Notes under the pieces: generated by a model
The model's input: the letters and a program-made list of their open reading frames with translations, nothing else
The model's database searches: none
What the model was told of the DNA's origin: nothing
Shown: piece after piece, positions 55,628-64,000 of the stretch
How positions within the stretch are numbered: the first letter of the stretch is position 1
Layout of the letters: each line of letters opens with the position of its first letter
DNA from: Bog-473 sp963745175
Lineage (GTDB): Bacteria > Actinomycetota > Acidimicrobiia > Acidimicrobiales > RAAP-2
Reading direction: 5' to 3'
Assembly: GCA_963745175.1 (NCBI GenBank)
Contig: CAVUWK010000001.1
Coordinates: 124,001-188,000 of the forward strand
Length of the DNA stretch: 64,000 nt
Position numbers and translations under genes: made by a program

Positions 55628-56986
55628 ATGGGTGAGGGAGCGGCCACGGCCGCGCCGGGCCGCAACTACGTGGTGGTGTCGGCCGACACGCACGCCTCGC
55701 CGGACAGCCTCGAGCACTTCCTGTCCTACGTGGACCCGGCGCAGCGCGAGGCGGTCGCCGCCTTCGGCGACATGTCGAACCTCGCCATCTCCATGTTCGG
55801 CGGCTTCGATCCCGGCGAGGTCGACGAGTCGGATCCGGTGCGGGCCACCGCGGCCCGGCGCCTGGCCGGCATGGGCGTCGACATCGATGCCGCCGAGGGC
55901 TGGCTGGCCCACTACGGGACCGACTGGGTCGTGCCGGGCGACGGGGACGGGCGCCGGCTGGCCGTGCTCGAGGAGCAGGGGATCCACGCCGAGGTCACCC
56001 TGCCGGGACCGATTCTGGCGGGCGGACTCAGCCCAGCCATGTATCTCGGCGCGACGACCGACAAGGGCCTCGAGGTGGTGTGGCCCGCGCTGCACGGCTA
56101 CGTGCGCTGGCTGGCCGACTTCTGTCACGCCGCCCCGGGCCGGCGCGCTGGATGCATGCCGATCGACTTCCACGACATGGACCGCGCCGTGGAGGAGGTG
56201 GCCTGGGCGCGCGCCAACGGCATCTTCGGCGGCGTGATGCTGCCCGCCATGTCGGTCACGTCGAAGCTGCCCGGCTACGCGGACGATTACTACGAGCCTT
56301 TCTGGAGCGCGTGCGAAGAGCACGGCATGGTGGTCAACCTGCACACCGGCGCGTCCGGCTCGGCCACCGACACCAAGTTCCTCTACGACAAGGAGCACGG
56401 CGGCATGCTCGGCCTCTACGAGGTGTTCGTCTTCACCCGCCGGCCGCTGTGGTTCATGATCTTCGGCGGCGTCTTCGACCGCCACCCCGATCTCAAGGTC
56501 GTCGTGACCGAGAACGGCGTGCAGTGGCTGCCGTCGCTCATCCGGGACATGGAGTCGTTCTTCGACACCCACGGCGGCGCCCCGGTCCGCTCCTACCTCA
56601 AGATGCGGCCGCGGGACTACTTCGAGAAGCACGTCTGGCTGGGCGGCTCGCTCATGAAGCGCTACGAGGCCGAGATGCGCCACGAGATCGGCATCGACAA
56701 GCTCATGTGGGGCGCGGACTACCCCCACCTGGAGGGCGCCGCTCCCGTGCACCGCGAGACGCTGCGCTACATCTTCGGCGGCATGCCCGAGGACGACCTC
56801 CGCCGCATCCTCGGCGCCAACGCCGTCGACCTTTGGGGCTTCGACGGCGACCTGCTCCAGTCCGTGGCCGACCGGGTCGGACCGACCGTCGCCGACCTGG
56901 CCGAGCCGCTGGCGCTGGCCGACATCGAGGACACCTTCAGCTGGAGCCTGGCCCGGCCGGTGCCGCTGCTCGCCGGCGGCTCCTAG
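55628..56986 (+). CDS. Amidohydrolase (amidohydro-2 family)
   Basis: The 452-residue product has an N-terminal VVSADTHASPDSLEHFLSY with the metal-binding D-x-H. A central segment, GMVVNLHTGASGSATD, holds a second His; RRPLWFMIFGGVFDRHPDLKVVVTENG follows, and the C-terminal KLMWGADYPHLEG carries the conserved Asp. It is longer than the amidohydrolase at 33818 and only distantly related to it. Likely role: hydrolysis or decarboxylation of a catabolic intermediate. ATG 55628; an upstream ATG (55616) in another frame is not used. Confidence 0.9.
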   Translation: MGEGAATAAPGRNYVVVSADTHASPDSLEHFLSYVDPAQREAVAAFGDMSNLAISMFGGFDPGEVDESDPVRATAARRLAGMGVDIDAAEGWLAHYGTDWVVPGDGDGRRLAVLEEQGIHAEVTLPGPILAGGLSPAMYLGATTDKGLEVVWPALHGYVRWLADFCHAAPGRRAGCMPIDFHDMDRAVEEVAWARANGIFGGVMLPAMSVTSKLPGYADDYYEPFWSACEEHGMVVNLHTGASGSATDTKFLYDKEHGGMLGLYEVFVFTRRPLWFMIFGGVFDRHPDLKVVVTENGVQWLPSLIRDMESFFDTHGGAPVRSYLKMRPRDYFEKHVWLGGSLMKRYEAEMRHEIGIDKLMWGADYPHLEGAAPVHRETLRYIFGGMPEDDLRRILGANAVDLWGFDGDLLQSVADRVGPTVADLAEPLALADIEDTFSWSLARPVPLLAGGS

Positions 56987-57087
56987 TCCTTTTCCTCTCT
57001 ATTTCCTTTTTTTCGGCCGCCGCGCCGGCACTGCCGGAACGGTTCCGGCGGCACCGCCGGCGGCACCGCGCTACCAATTCGAGAAAG

Positions 57088-57121
57088 CGGTCAATTTGAG
57101 GCAGCGGCCAATTTGAGGCAG
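57088..57121. repeat. Tandem 17-bp repeat upstream of HNH nuclease
   Basis: Two adjacent units (57088-57104 and 57105-57121) differ at one base: CGGTCAATTTGAGGCAG and CGGCCAATTTGAGGCAG. They lie in the non-coding stretch between the amidohydrolase stop and the HNH gene, 102 bases before its ATG. They could be slippage products or a paired binding site. The rest of the 237-base gap is GC-rich with a T7 run near 57009 and no gene. Confidence 0.7.
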
Positions 57122-57223
57122 CAGCCCCCCCAAAGAACGGTCGCCCACGCGTGCGAAATGTCAGGCAATTTGCGCTCGTTTCGGACGATGAATCTGTGAC
57201 AACCGCGTGCTTCCATCGAACAC

Positions 57224-58388
57224 ATGGAGTTGGACAACTTCGCCGAGGCGCTCGACGCACTGGTGGCGTCGGGTGCGGAGAACTACGGCGACGGCGCGTC
57301 GATCGAGGAGCTGCACCGCTTGCAGTCACGCTTCGAGTCCTTCGTGACCGAAGCGACGGCGGCCTTCGAGGCGGGGGAGCAGTGGGCGGCCGACGGGGCC
57401 AAGACGGCGGCGGCGTGGATCTCTTCGCGCTGTCGGGTGCCGCGGGCGGCGGCCAGGCGCCGGGTGCGCCTCGGGACGGCAGCTGCGCCACCTGCCCGAG
57501 TGCGCCCAGGCGTGGCGTGACGGGGCGATCGGGGTCGACGCAGGCCCGGGCCATCGCCTCGGCCCGGCGCCACCGCACCGAGGCCTCCATGGCCCGCGAC
57601 GAGGCGATGCTGGTCGCCCAGGCCGCCGCACATGGGCTTCGAGGACTTCTACCGGGTCCTCAGCTATTGGAAGCAGCTGGCCGACCCCGACGGGGCCGAC
57701 GCCTCCGACGAGGAGCGCAAGGCGTCGCGCAACGTCTTCTTCGAAGCCAGCTTCAGCGGGATGTGGCTGGGCCAGATGACGCTCGACCCGGTCTCGGGCT
57801 CCATCGTCGCCGGACGAGCTCAACCGCCTCGAGCACGACCTCTTCGAGGCCGACTGCGCCGAGGCGAGGGAGCGCCTGGGGCGCACGGCCCGGATCGACG
57901 AGCTGGCCCGCACCTCGGCCCAGCGCCGGGCCGACGCCCTCGTCGAGATGGCGACGCGCAGCCGCACCGCCCCGGCCGACGGCATCCGGCCCGCCCCGCT
58001 CTTTTCCGTCTTCGTCGGCTACGAGACAATCCACGGCCGCATCTGCGAGCTCGAGAACGGCACCGTGCTCGCACCCTCGGCCCTGACGCCGTGGATGGAC
58101 TCGGCCTACTTCGAGCGGGCCATCTTCTCTTTGGGCAACCGGATCGACGTCAGCGTGCGGGCCCGGCTCTTCAGCGGCGGGACGAGGCGGGCCATTGAGC
58201 TGCGCGACCGCATCTGCACCCACCCGTACTGCTACGAGCCCGCCGAGAACTGCCAGGTCGACCACATCGAGACCTACGCCGAGGGCGGGGCGACCACCCA
58301 GGAGAACGGGCGGCTGCTCTGCGGGTTCCACAACCGCCTGCGCAACCAAGCCGAGCAGCGCCAGCGGCCCCCGCCGACAGCGGCCTGA
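57224..58388 (+). CDS. DUF222/HNH endonuclease-like protein (three frameshifts)
   Basis: The product has about 388 residues when frames are joined. The N-terminal and middle part is the DUF222 domain, and the C-terminus is an HNH motif: ICTHPYCYEPAENCQVDHIE (the DH pair) and GRLLCGFHNR (the final H). Such proteins are numerous in actinobacterial genomes and are probably mobile-intein or homing-derived nucleases. Frame breaks are needed near 57480, 57625 and 57815, each by one base. The start ATG 57224 has no clear ribosome-binding site. It could be a real pseudogene or sequence error; the motifs are intact. Confidence 0.85.
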
Positions 58389-58513
58389 CGGGGCGGGCCG
58401 CCAACCGGCCCAGCCCGCCCCCGCTTAACCCCGGCTGATCATCACCGGTGATTTCGAAAAGCACGACTTCTCGGGCGCTTTGGCGCGCCCGCCCGGAGGC
58501 AGTTGGGGACTAC

Positions 58514-59289
58514 TCAGCGGACCTCGGCCACGACCAGCCGGTACCCGAGATCGATCGCCGGCAGCTCGGCCAGGTCGGCGTGACGCCGTTGCCACGCACC
58601 GCTCGCCAGGTCCGCCTCCAGCGCTGCGACACCCCGTGCCACGACGGCGGGGTCGGCCAGCGCCAAGCCCGGAGCAGTTGGCCCGCACCGCCGGGTCGAG
58701 GTACGCCTCGGGCCGGCACCAGTAGGCGCCGAGCACGCCGTCCTCGCATGTCCCGCGGAACGAGCAGCGGGATGACCTCGCTGCGACCGCCGCCACCGAT
58801 CGCCTCCGCCACAGCGTCGTACCCCGGTCCCAGCCGGCGGGTGACCTCGCCCACCTCGGGCACGTAGTCCTCGAGGAACCAGAAGCGCGAGTGCAGTTCG
58901 AAGTCCATGGTCAGCACCAGCCGCCGCGGCGCCACCCGGCACAGCTCGGCCAGTCCGGCCGCCCAGTCGTCCCAGTGGTGCACGTGAGGATCGCCATGGC
59001 CACGTCCGCGCAGCCCGACGGCAGCGGCAGCGCCGAGCCGCTGGCCCGCACGGCCGGCGCCGCACCGGGCGGACGTTGCCCCACCATGACGCTCGACGGC
59101 TCGACGGCGAGAACGGTCCGGTCCACTGGCTCGTAGTTGCCGGTGCCGGCCCCGACGTTCACGACGATCTGCCCGCGCCCGTCGCCGAGCTGCTCGTTGA
59201 TCACGGCCTCCCAGCGCGGGTCGGCCCGGCGGTGGGCGACGTAGCCCAGCCCGATGGTGTCGTAGACGGGCGAGGTCGACTGCGCTCAC
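58514..59289 (-). CDS. SAM-dependent methyltransferase (several frameshifts)
   Basis: The product has about 258 residues after repair. Pieces show VNVGAGTGNYEP (SAM-binding motif I), then HHWDDWAAGLAELCRVAPRRLVLTMDFELHSRFWFLEDYVPEVGEV, then GAYWCRPEAYLDPAVR and a C-terminal LPAIDLGYRLVVAEV. Frame changes are needed near 59275, 58985, 58745 and 58670. GTG 59289 is the likely start, 44 bases after the thiolase stop. It is the third gene of a minus-strand group with the DUF35 protein and the thiolase. Confidence 0.8.
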
Positions 59290-59333
59290 TGCGACGTCAT
59301 CACGCAGGCCGCTCCCACGCCCGGCTGCCAGGG

Positions 59334-60545
59334 CTACGCCGCCGACTTCTCCAGGATGTGCACGCCGCACGCCGAGCCCAGCCCGATCACGTGGGTCAGC
59401 CCGACCTTGGCGCCCTCGATCTGGCGGTCGCCGGCCTCACCGCGCAGGTGGGTGGCCACCTCCCACACGTTGGCGATGCCGGTGGCGGCGATCGGGTGGC
59501 CCTTGGACTCCAGGCCGCCCGACACGTTCACCGGCGTCGTGCCGTCGCGCCACGTCGCGCCCGACTTGAAGAAGTCGGCCGCGCCGCCGCGCTCGCACAG
59601 CCCGAGGTTGTCGTAGTGCACCAGCTCGGCGGTGGCGAAGCAGTCGTGCAGCTCCACCAGGTTCAGGTCGGAGGGACCCACGCCCGCCTGCTCGTAGGCC
59701 TGGGCGGCGGCGTTGCGGGTCAGGTCGTTGACGTTGGGCAGGATCTGGCACGCCTCTTCCCACGGGTCGGTGGTCAGGATGGAGGCCGAGATCTTGACCG
59801 CACGCTTCTGCTGCTCCAGCGACAGCGTCTTGAGCTTCGACCCCGAGACGACCACGGCCGCCGCCGCACCGTCGCAGTTGGCCGAGCACATGGGGCGCGT
59901 GTTGGGGTAGGCGATCATGACGTCGTTCATGATCTCGTCGAGCGACATCTTCTTCTGGTAGGCCGCCATCGGGTTGAGCGTCGAGTGCGAGTGGTTCTTC
60001 TCGCTGATCTGCGCGAACAGCTCGAAGCTGGTGCCGCCGTAGCGGTGGCCGTACTCCATGCCGATCTGGGCGAAGACGCCCGGCATGATGTCGGTGCCGA
60101 TGCGGCCGTCGATCGCCGCCACCGACCCGTAGCGCCCCGAGGGCGTCCACGTGTTGTCGTCGCTCTTGCGGCTGCCGCCGGCCAGCAGCCCGGCGCCGGC
60201 CAGCTTCTCCACGCCGAAGGCCAGGCCCATGTCGGTCTCGCCCGCCTTGATCGCCATGACGGCCACCCGCAGCGCGGTGGCGCCGGTCGCGCAGGCGTTG
60301 GACACGTTGTAGACGGGGATGCCGGTCTGGCCCAGCTGCTTCTGGACGACCTGCCCGATCGGCAGCGCGCCGCCCATGAGGTTGCCGGCGCCGATGATGC
60401 CCATGTCCTTCATGGTCACCCCGCCGTCGGCCAGCGCGCCCTGGACCGCCTGCGAAGCCAGGTCGACGGTGTCGAGGTCAGGGTGCTTCCCGAACTTCGT
60501 CATGTGGATGCCGAGGACCCACACCTCTTCCGATGCTGATGCCAT
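59334..60545 (-). CDS. Thiolase-fold protein (SCP2/acetyl-CoA acetyltransferase type)
   Basis: The 403-residue product belongs to the thiolase superfamily. The N-terminal active-site Cys is in NACATGATAL (about residue 84), and the C-terminal catalytic positions are in HDCFATAEL and KGHPIAATG, followed by a GSACGVH ending. Members of this SCP2-like branch pair with a DUF35 (OB-fold) protein, here the gene immediately upstream (5 bases). They act in side-chain degradation or lipid transfer rather than simple acetoacetyl-CoA synthesis. ATG 60545. Confidence 0.92.
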   Translation of the reverse strand: MASASEEVWVLGIHMTKFGKHPDLDTVDLASQAVQGALADGGVTMKDMGIIGAGNLMGGALPIGQVVQKQLGQTGIPVYNVSNACATGATALRVAVMAIKAGETDMGLAFGVEKLAGAGLLAGGSRKSDDNTWTPSGRYGSVAAIDGRIGTDIMPGVFAQIGMEYGHRYGGTSFELFAQISEKNHSHSTLNPMAAYQKKMSLDEIMNDVMIAYPNTRPMCSANCDGAAAAVVVSGSKLKTLSLEQQKRAVKISASILTTDPWEEACQILPNVNDLTRNAAAQAYEQAGVGPSDLNLVELHDCFATAELVHYDNLGLCERGGAADFFKSGATWRDGTTPVNVSGGLESKGHPIAATGIANVWEVATHLRGEAGDRQIEGAKVGLTHVIGLGSACGVHILEKSAA

Positions 60546-60550
60546 CGTGC

Positions 60551-60951
60551 CTAACCTCCCAGGGGTTCGAAACCGAAGCCGACTGCCTCGGTGCCGTTGT
60601 CGTCGGTGCCGATCACTTCGGTGGCCAGGCGGACCTTCATGCCCAGCGTCACGTGCTCGGGATCGGGTGTCACGTTGATGAGATTGGCCTTCACGCTGGT
60701 GCCGTCGCAGTCGACGACGGCGGCCACGTAGGGCACGGGGATTCCCGGTGCGGCGAACGACACGATGGTGAAGGCCCGCACCTCGCCGCCGTCGGGACGA
60801 CGACCTTCTTGAATTCGGTCGCCTCGCAGGCGGCGCACGCGTTGCGCCGGTCGAAGAAGCGGGCGCCGCACGAGGTGCACTCGTTGGCCACCAAATGCGG
60901 GTCGTCCCCCAGCTCCAGGTAGTCGACCAGCGGGATCTGTTGCGCCATCAT
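60551..60951 (-). CDS. DUF35 zinc-ribbon/OB-fold acyl-CoA-associated protein (one frameshift)
   Basis: The product has about 133 residues after repair. The N-terminal zinc ribbon has two CxxC pairs (ECTSCGARFF and ACAACEATEF), followed by the OB-fold (VRAFTIVSF and VKANLINVTPDPEHVTLGMKVRL). DUF35 proteins form complexes with SCP2-type thiolases. The frame breaks near 60805: adding one base after VVVP gives DGGEVRAFTIV. It is directly upstream of the thiolase and co-directional. Start ATG 60951; ATG 60948 is also possible. Confidence 0.88.
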
Positions 60952-61054
60952 GCCCCCAAGCTCGGGTGGAGAATCATGTTCTCAATCTAGCGGGGCGGCG
61001 AAAAAGTCAGCCAATCGGTGCACCCTTCGCCGATCGGCCGGTAGGTTCGGGCCC

Positions 61055-62025
61055 ATGCAATTCACCCACTGGGCCGCACCGGCCTCCGCGTCAGCCGCAT
61101 CTGCCTGGGCACCATGAATTTCGGGCCCGAGACGGATGAGCCGACCTCGTTTTCCATCATGGACTCGGCTCTGGAGGCCGGGATCAACTTCTTCGACTCG
61201 GCCAACGTCTACGGCCGCTCCAAGGGGCGGGGCGCGACCGAGGAGATCGTCGGCCGCTGGTTCGCCCAGGGCGGAGGGCGCCGCGAGAAGACGGTGCTCG
61301 CCACCAAGCTCTACGGCGACATGGGGGACTGGCCCAACGAGGGCCGGCTCTCGGCGCTGAACATCCGGCGGGCCTGCGACGCCAGCCTGCGCCGGCTGCA
61401 GACCGACTACATCGACCTTTACCAGATGCACCACATCGACCGCGGCACCGGCTGGGACGAGATCTGGGAGGCGATGGAGGTCCTGCGGGCCCAGGGCAAG
61501 ATCCTCTACGTCGGCTCCTCCAACTTCGCCGGCTGGCACATCGCCCGGGCCCAGGAGGCGGCGGCGCGCCGCAACTTCATGGGTCTGGTCAGCGAGCAGT
61601 CCATCTACAACCTGATCGTGCGAGCGATCGAGCGCGAGGTGCTGCCGGCGGCCGAGACCTACGGGCTCGGCGTGATCCCGTGGTCGCCGCTGCAGGGCGG
61701 CCTGCTCGGCGGCGTCGTGCGCAAGGAACGCGACGGCAGCCGGCGTTACGCCGGGCGCGCCGCCGAGACGATCGAGGCGCGGCGTCCCCAGCTCGAGGCG
61801 TACGAGGACCTCTGCGCCGAGATCGGCGAGGAGCCGGGCACGGTCGGGCTTGCCTGGCTGCTGACCCGGCCGGCGGTGACCGGTCCGATCGTCGGGCCGC
61901 GCACGCCCGAGCACCTCGACTCGGCGCTGCGCGCCGTCGACGTCACGCTGGACGACAAGGTGCTGACCCGCCTGGACGAGCTCTTCCCCGGTCACCGGAC
62001 GGCGCCGGAGGACTACGCCTGGTAG
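61055..62025 (+). CDS. Aldo/keto reductase (one frameshift at 5' end)
   Basis: The product has about 323 residues. Near the start a missing base separates MQFTH from LGRTGLRVSRICLGTMNFG; inserting one C restores the classic AKR N-terminus. Features: GINFFDSANVYGRSKG (catalytic Asp and Tyr), TVLATKLYGD (catalytic Lys), DLYQMHHID (catalytic His region), YVGSSNFAGW and the C-terminal NADPH segment VGPRTPEHLDSALRAV. It reduces aldehydes or ketones with NADPH. It converges with the MMPL transporter, 45 bases apart. Confidence 0.93.
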
Positions 62026-62070
62026 CTGCGCTCTGCCGGTCCGAGGGACCCGGCTCCTTGAGGGTCCCGG

Positions 62071-64000
62071 CTACTTGAGGGTCCCGGCCAGCTCGGGCTG
62101 AGGCTCGGCCCCGGGGTCGTCCGGCATCTGGGAGGCCAGGTCGTCGGCGTCGACGGACAGCTTGGGCAGAATGCGGTCCAGCCAGGCTGGGAACCACCAG
62201 TTGGCCTTGCCGAACATCATCATGATGGAGGGAACGATGGCCATCCGGATGAGGACGGCGTCGACCAGGATCCCGCCGGCCAGGCCGATGCCGAACTCCT
62301 TGATGACGCGGTTCCCACCGAGGATGAACGAGCCGAACACGAGGATCATGATCAGCGCCGCGGCCGTGATCGTCTTCCCGGTCGCAGCCAGGCCGTTGCG
62401 CACGGCCACCGGTTGTCGCCGCCCGACTTGATGTACTCCTCGTGCATGCGTGACACCAGGAAGACCTGGTAGTCCATCGACAACCCGAAGAGGATGGCGA
62501 ACAGCATCACGGGGAGGAAGGCCTCGACGGGGCTGGTGCCCTGTAACCCGATCAGGGAGCCCAGGTCGCCCCACTGGAAGACCGCCACCAGCATGCCCAG
62601 CGCGGCCCCGATGGACAGCAGGTTCATGACCGCCGCCGTGAGCGGGATCAGGAAACTTCGGAACACCGTCATCAACAGGAGGAACGACAGGAGCACGACC
62701 AGGCCGATGAAGAGCGGCAGCTTGGAGGTCAACACGTTCGCGAAGTCGATGAAGATCGCGGTCGACCCGCCGACGAGGATGTTGACGCCGGAGTCGCCGA
62801 CGGCCTGGGGCACGGTGTCGCTCCGCAGGTGGTTGACCAGGTCCGTGGTGGCGGCGTCCTGGGGGGCCGAGTCGGGATAGACGTTGACCAGGACGACGTC
62901 GCCGTCACCGGTCTTGCTCGGGATGTAGAGCGGGTCGGCCACGCTGTGCACGTCGGGCTGCTGGGAGACCTCGTGGATGACGTTCTCGATGACGGCGTGC
63001 TGGTCCGGCTGCACCACGCCCACCAGCATCAGCGGACCGTTGAAGCCCGGCCCGAACCCCTTGGAGAGCATGTCGAAGGCGACCCGGGTCGGCGTCCCCG
63101 CCGGGTCGGTGCCCTGGTCGGCCGAGCCCAGCCGCAGCGAGAAGAAGGGGAGGGCGATGGCGATGATGATGATCAGGGCCACGCCGGCCGAGAGCCACGG
63201 GTACTTCTGCACCCGGTCGGCCCAGTTGGGCCAGAAGCCCTTGCTGTCCGAGCCGACGACACGGGGGCCGTTCTCGGCCAGGTTCCGCTTCTGCTTGCGG
63301 CTCATGACCTTGGGGCCGATGAAGCCCAGCATGGCCGGCAGCAGGGTGAGCGCCGCCACCATGGTGAGAGCCACGCCGATGGCGGCGGCCACGGCCAGGC
63401 CGTACAGGAAGCTCACACCGAGGGCGAACATGCCGAGCAGCGCGATGCACACGATGATCCCGGCGAACAGGACGGCGCGGCCCGACGTGTTGACCGCGTT
63501 GATGATGGAGGACTCCACGTCGCGCCCGGCTATCAGGCCCTGTCGATGGCGCGTCACGATGAAGAGGGCATAGTCGACGCCGACCCCCAACCCGATGAGG
63601 AGCGTGAGCTCGGGCGCGATCGATGGCATGCCGATGGCATGGCTCAAAAGGCCGATGACGCCGACGGCCGTGCCCAGAGCCAACAGCGCGGAGAGGATGG
63701 GCAGGATGGCGGCGAAGAACGACCCGAAGACGAGCAACAGCACGATCAGGGCCAGGAGCACGCCGAGACCGGTGCTGCTGAAGGACTGGTTGTTGGCCTG
63801 CTCGGCCAGCTGACCGGTGACGGCCACGGTCAACCCGTCACCCGAGGTATGGGTGGCGGTATTGACGAAGGTCTTGGCCTCGCTGTTCGAGATGTTTTGG
63901 GTCTGTTTGTCGAAGTTGACCTGGAAGAACCCAACCGTCCGGTCGGCATTGACGTTCGTCGTGTTGACGAGGTTCCCGGCGGCGTCGTAGGGGCTCGTCA
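62071..64000 (-). CDS. MMPL/RND-type transporter, N-terminus outside window (one frameshift)
   Basis: Only the last ~643 residues are visible; the gene enters from the right edge. It has many membrane helices in two blocks and the MMPL hallmarks: the LTLLIGLGVGVDYALFIVTRHR helix with its DY pair, and near the C-terminus the second copy FGLSMDYQVFLVSRMHEEY. It also ends in the GIGLAGGILVDAVLIRMAIVPSIM segment typical of MmpL-like lipid exporters. One frame break near 62405 (one base) joins SGGDNR to VAVRNGLAATGK. It probably exports lipids or hydrophobic compounds across the membrane. Confidence 0.9.

Noticed and set aside
57000..57030. Rho-independent terminator at the T-rich stretch after the amidohydrolase gene
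   Set aside because: The T7 run is not preceded by a GC-rich stem; the hairpin-capable sequence comes after it.
1..64000. tRNA, rRNA, CRISPR array, integrase or transposase
   Set aside because: I looked for cloverleaf-like segments, spaced identical repeats and typical recombinase motifs and found none. The tandem repeats present are short, adjacent and without spacers.

Overview
The window is high-GC DNA (roughly 65-70 %) from an actinobacterium, most likely an environmental Actinomycetota lineage. Acidimicrobiia-like is my guess, but no rRNA or marker gene is present to prove it. The taxonomic hints are a deazaflavin-type (LLM class) oxidoreductase, a mycothiol-type formaldehyde/alcohol dehydrogenase, a DUF222-HNH nuclease, DUF2252, DUF6325 and DUF6582 proteins, a MalT/LuxR-type giant regulator, and many acyl-CoA and amidohydrolase genes. 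I see no tRNA, rRNA, CRISPR array, integrase, insertion sequence or phage genes, so this looks like ordinary chromosome.

Layout. 1-4.2 kb: FAD monooxygenase, OsmC protein, a methyltransferase fused to an AhpD-like domain, and a cytochrome P450 with several frameshifts. 4.4-8.4 kb: membrane protein, SHOCT protein and a MalT-like LuxR regulator. 8.7-10.2 kb: two related small proteins in opposite orientation, followed by an arylsulfatase gene that has lost almost its entire middle. 10.3-16.5 kb: cydD-cydC-cydA-cydB, encoding cytochrome bd oxidase and its ABC exporter, preceded by a possible coupled leader ORF. 16.6-24.8 kb: DUF2252 protein, small stress-type proteins, K+ channel, phosphofructokinase (probably PPi-type), thioesterase-like protein, secreted alpha/beta hydrolase and DsbA-like protein. 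24.8-29.6 kb: acyl-CoA/xenobiotic catabolism genes (SDR, APH-like kinase, enoyl-CoA hydratase, acyl-CoA ligase). 29.7-40.6 kb: aquaporin, ClC channel, acyl-CoA carboxylase beta chain, amidohydrolase, a TetR/MFS pump pair, siderophore-interacting reductase, a cysteine-less DksA-like protein, and DedA. 40.7-45.9 kb: two tandem PAS-GGDEF-EAL genes. Each has a putative FliA/WhiG-type promoter with identical spacing upstream, and the second gene lacks the membrane sensor region of the first. 46-56.9 kb: B12-binding mutase subunit, fused EtfB-EtfA, gamma-glutamyltransferase, mycothiol-type dehydrogenase, glyoxalase-fold protein, LLM oxidoreductase, SpoIIAA-like protein, FTR1-like membrane protein and a second amidohydrolase. 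57.2-64 kb: HNH nuclease, a DUF35/thiolase/methyltransferase operon, aldo/keto reductase and an MMPL transporter that runs off the end.

How the genes fit together. The recurring themes are beta-oxidation-like catabolism (ligase, hydratase, thiolase with its DUF35 partner, carboxylase, ETF, mutase subunit, two amidohydrolases), low-oxygen respiration (cyd block), and cyclic-di-GMP signalling.

An important caveat is that about seventeen otherwise well conserved genes are broken by single-base insertions or deletions, usually in short G/C runs. Because these hit conserved genes such as cydA and the aldo/keto reductase while every catalytic motif survives, I read most of them as consensus-sequence errors rather than real pseudogenes. 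Coordinates for those genes span the whole reconstructed reading frame.
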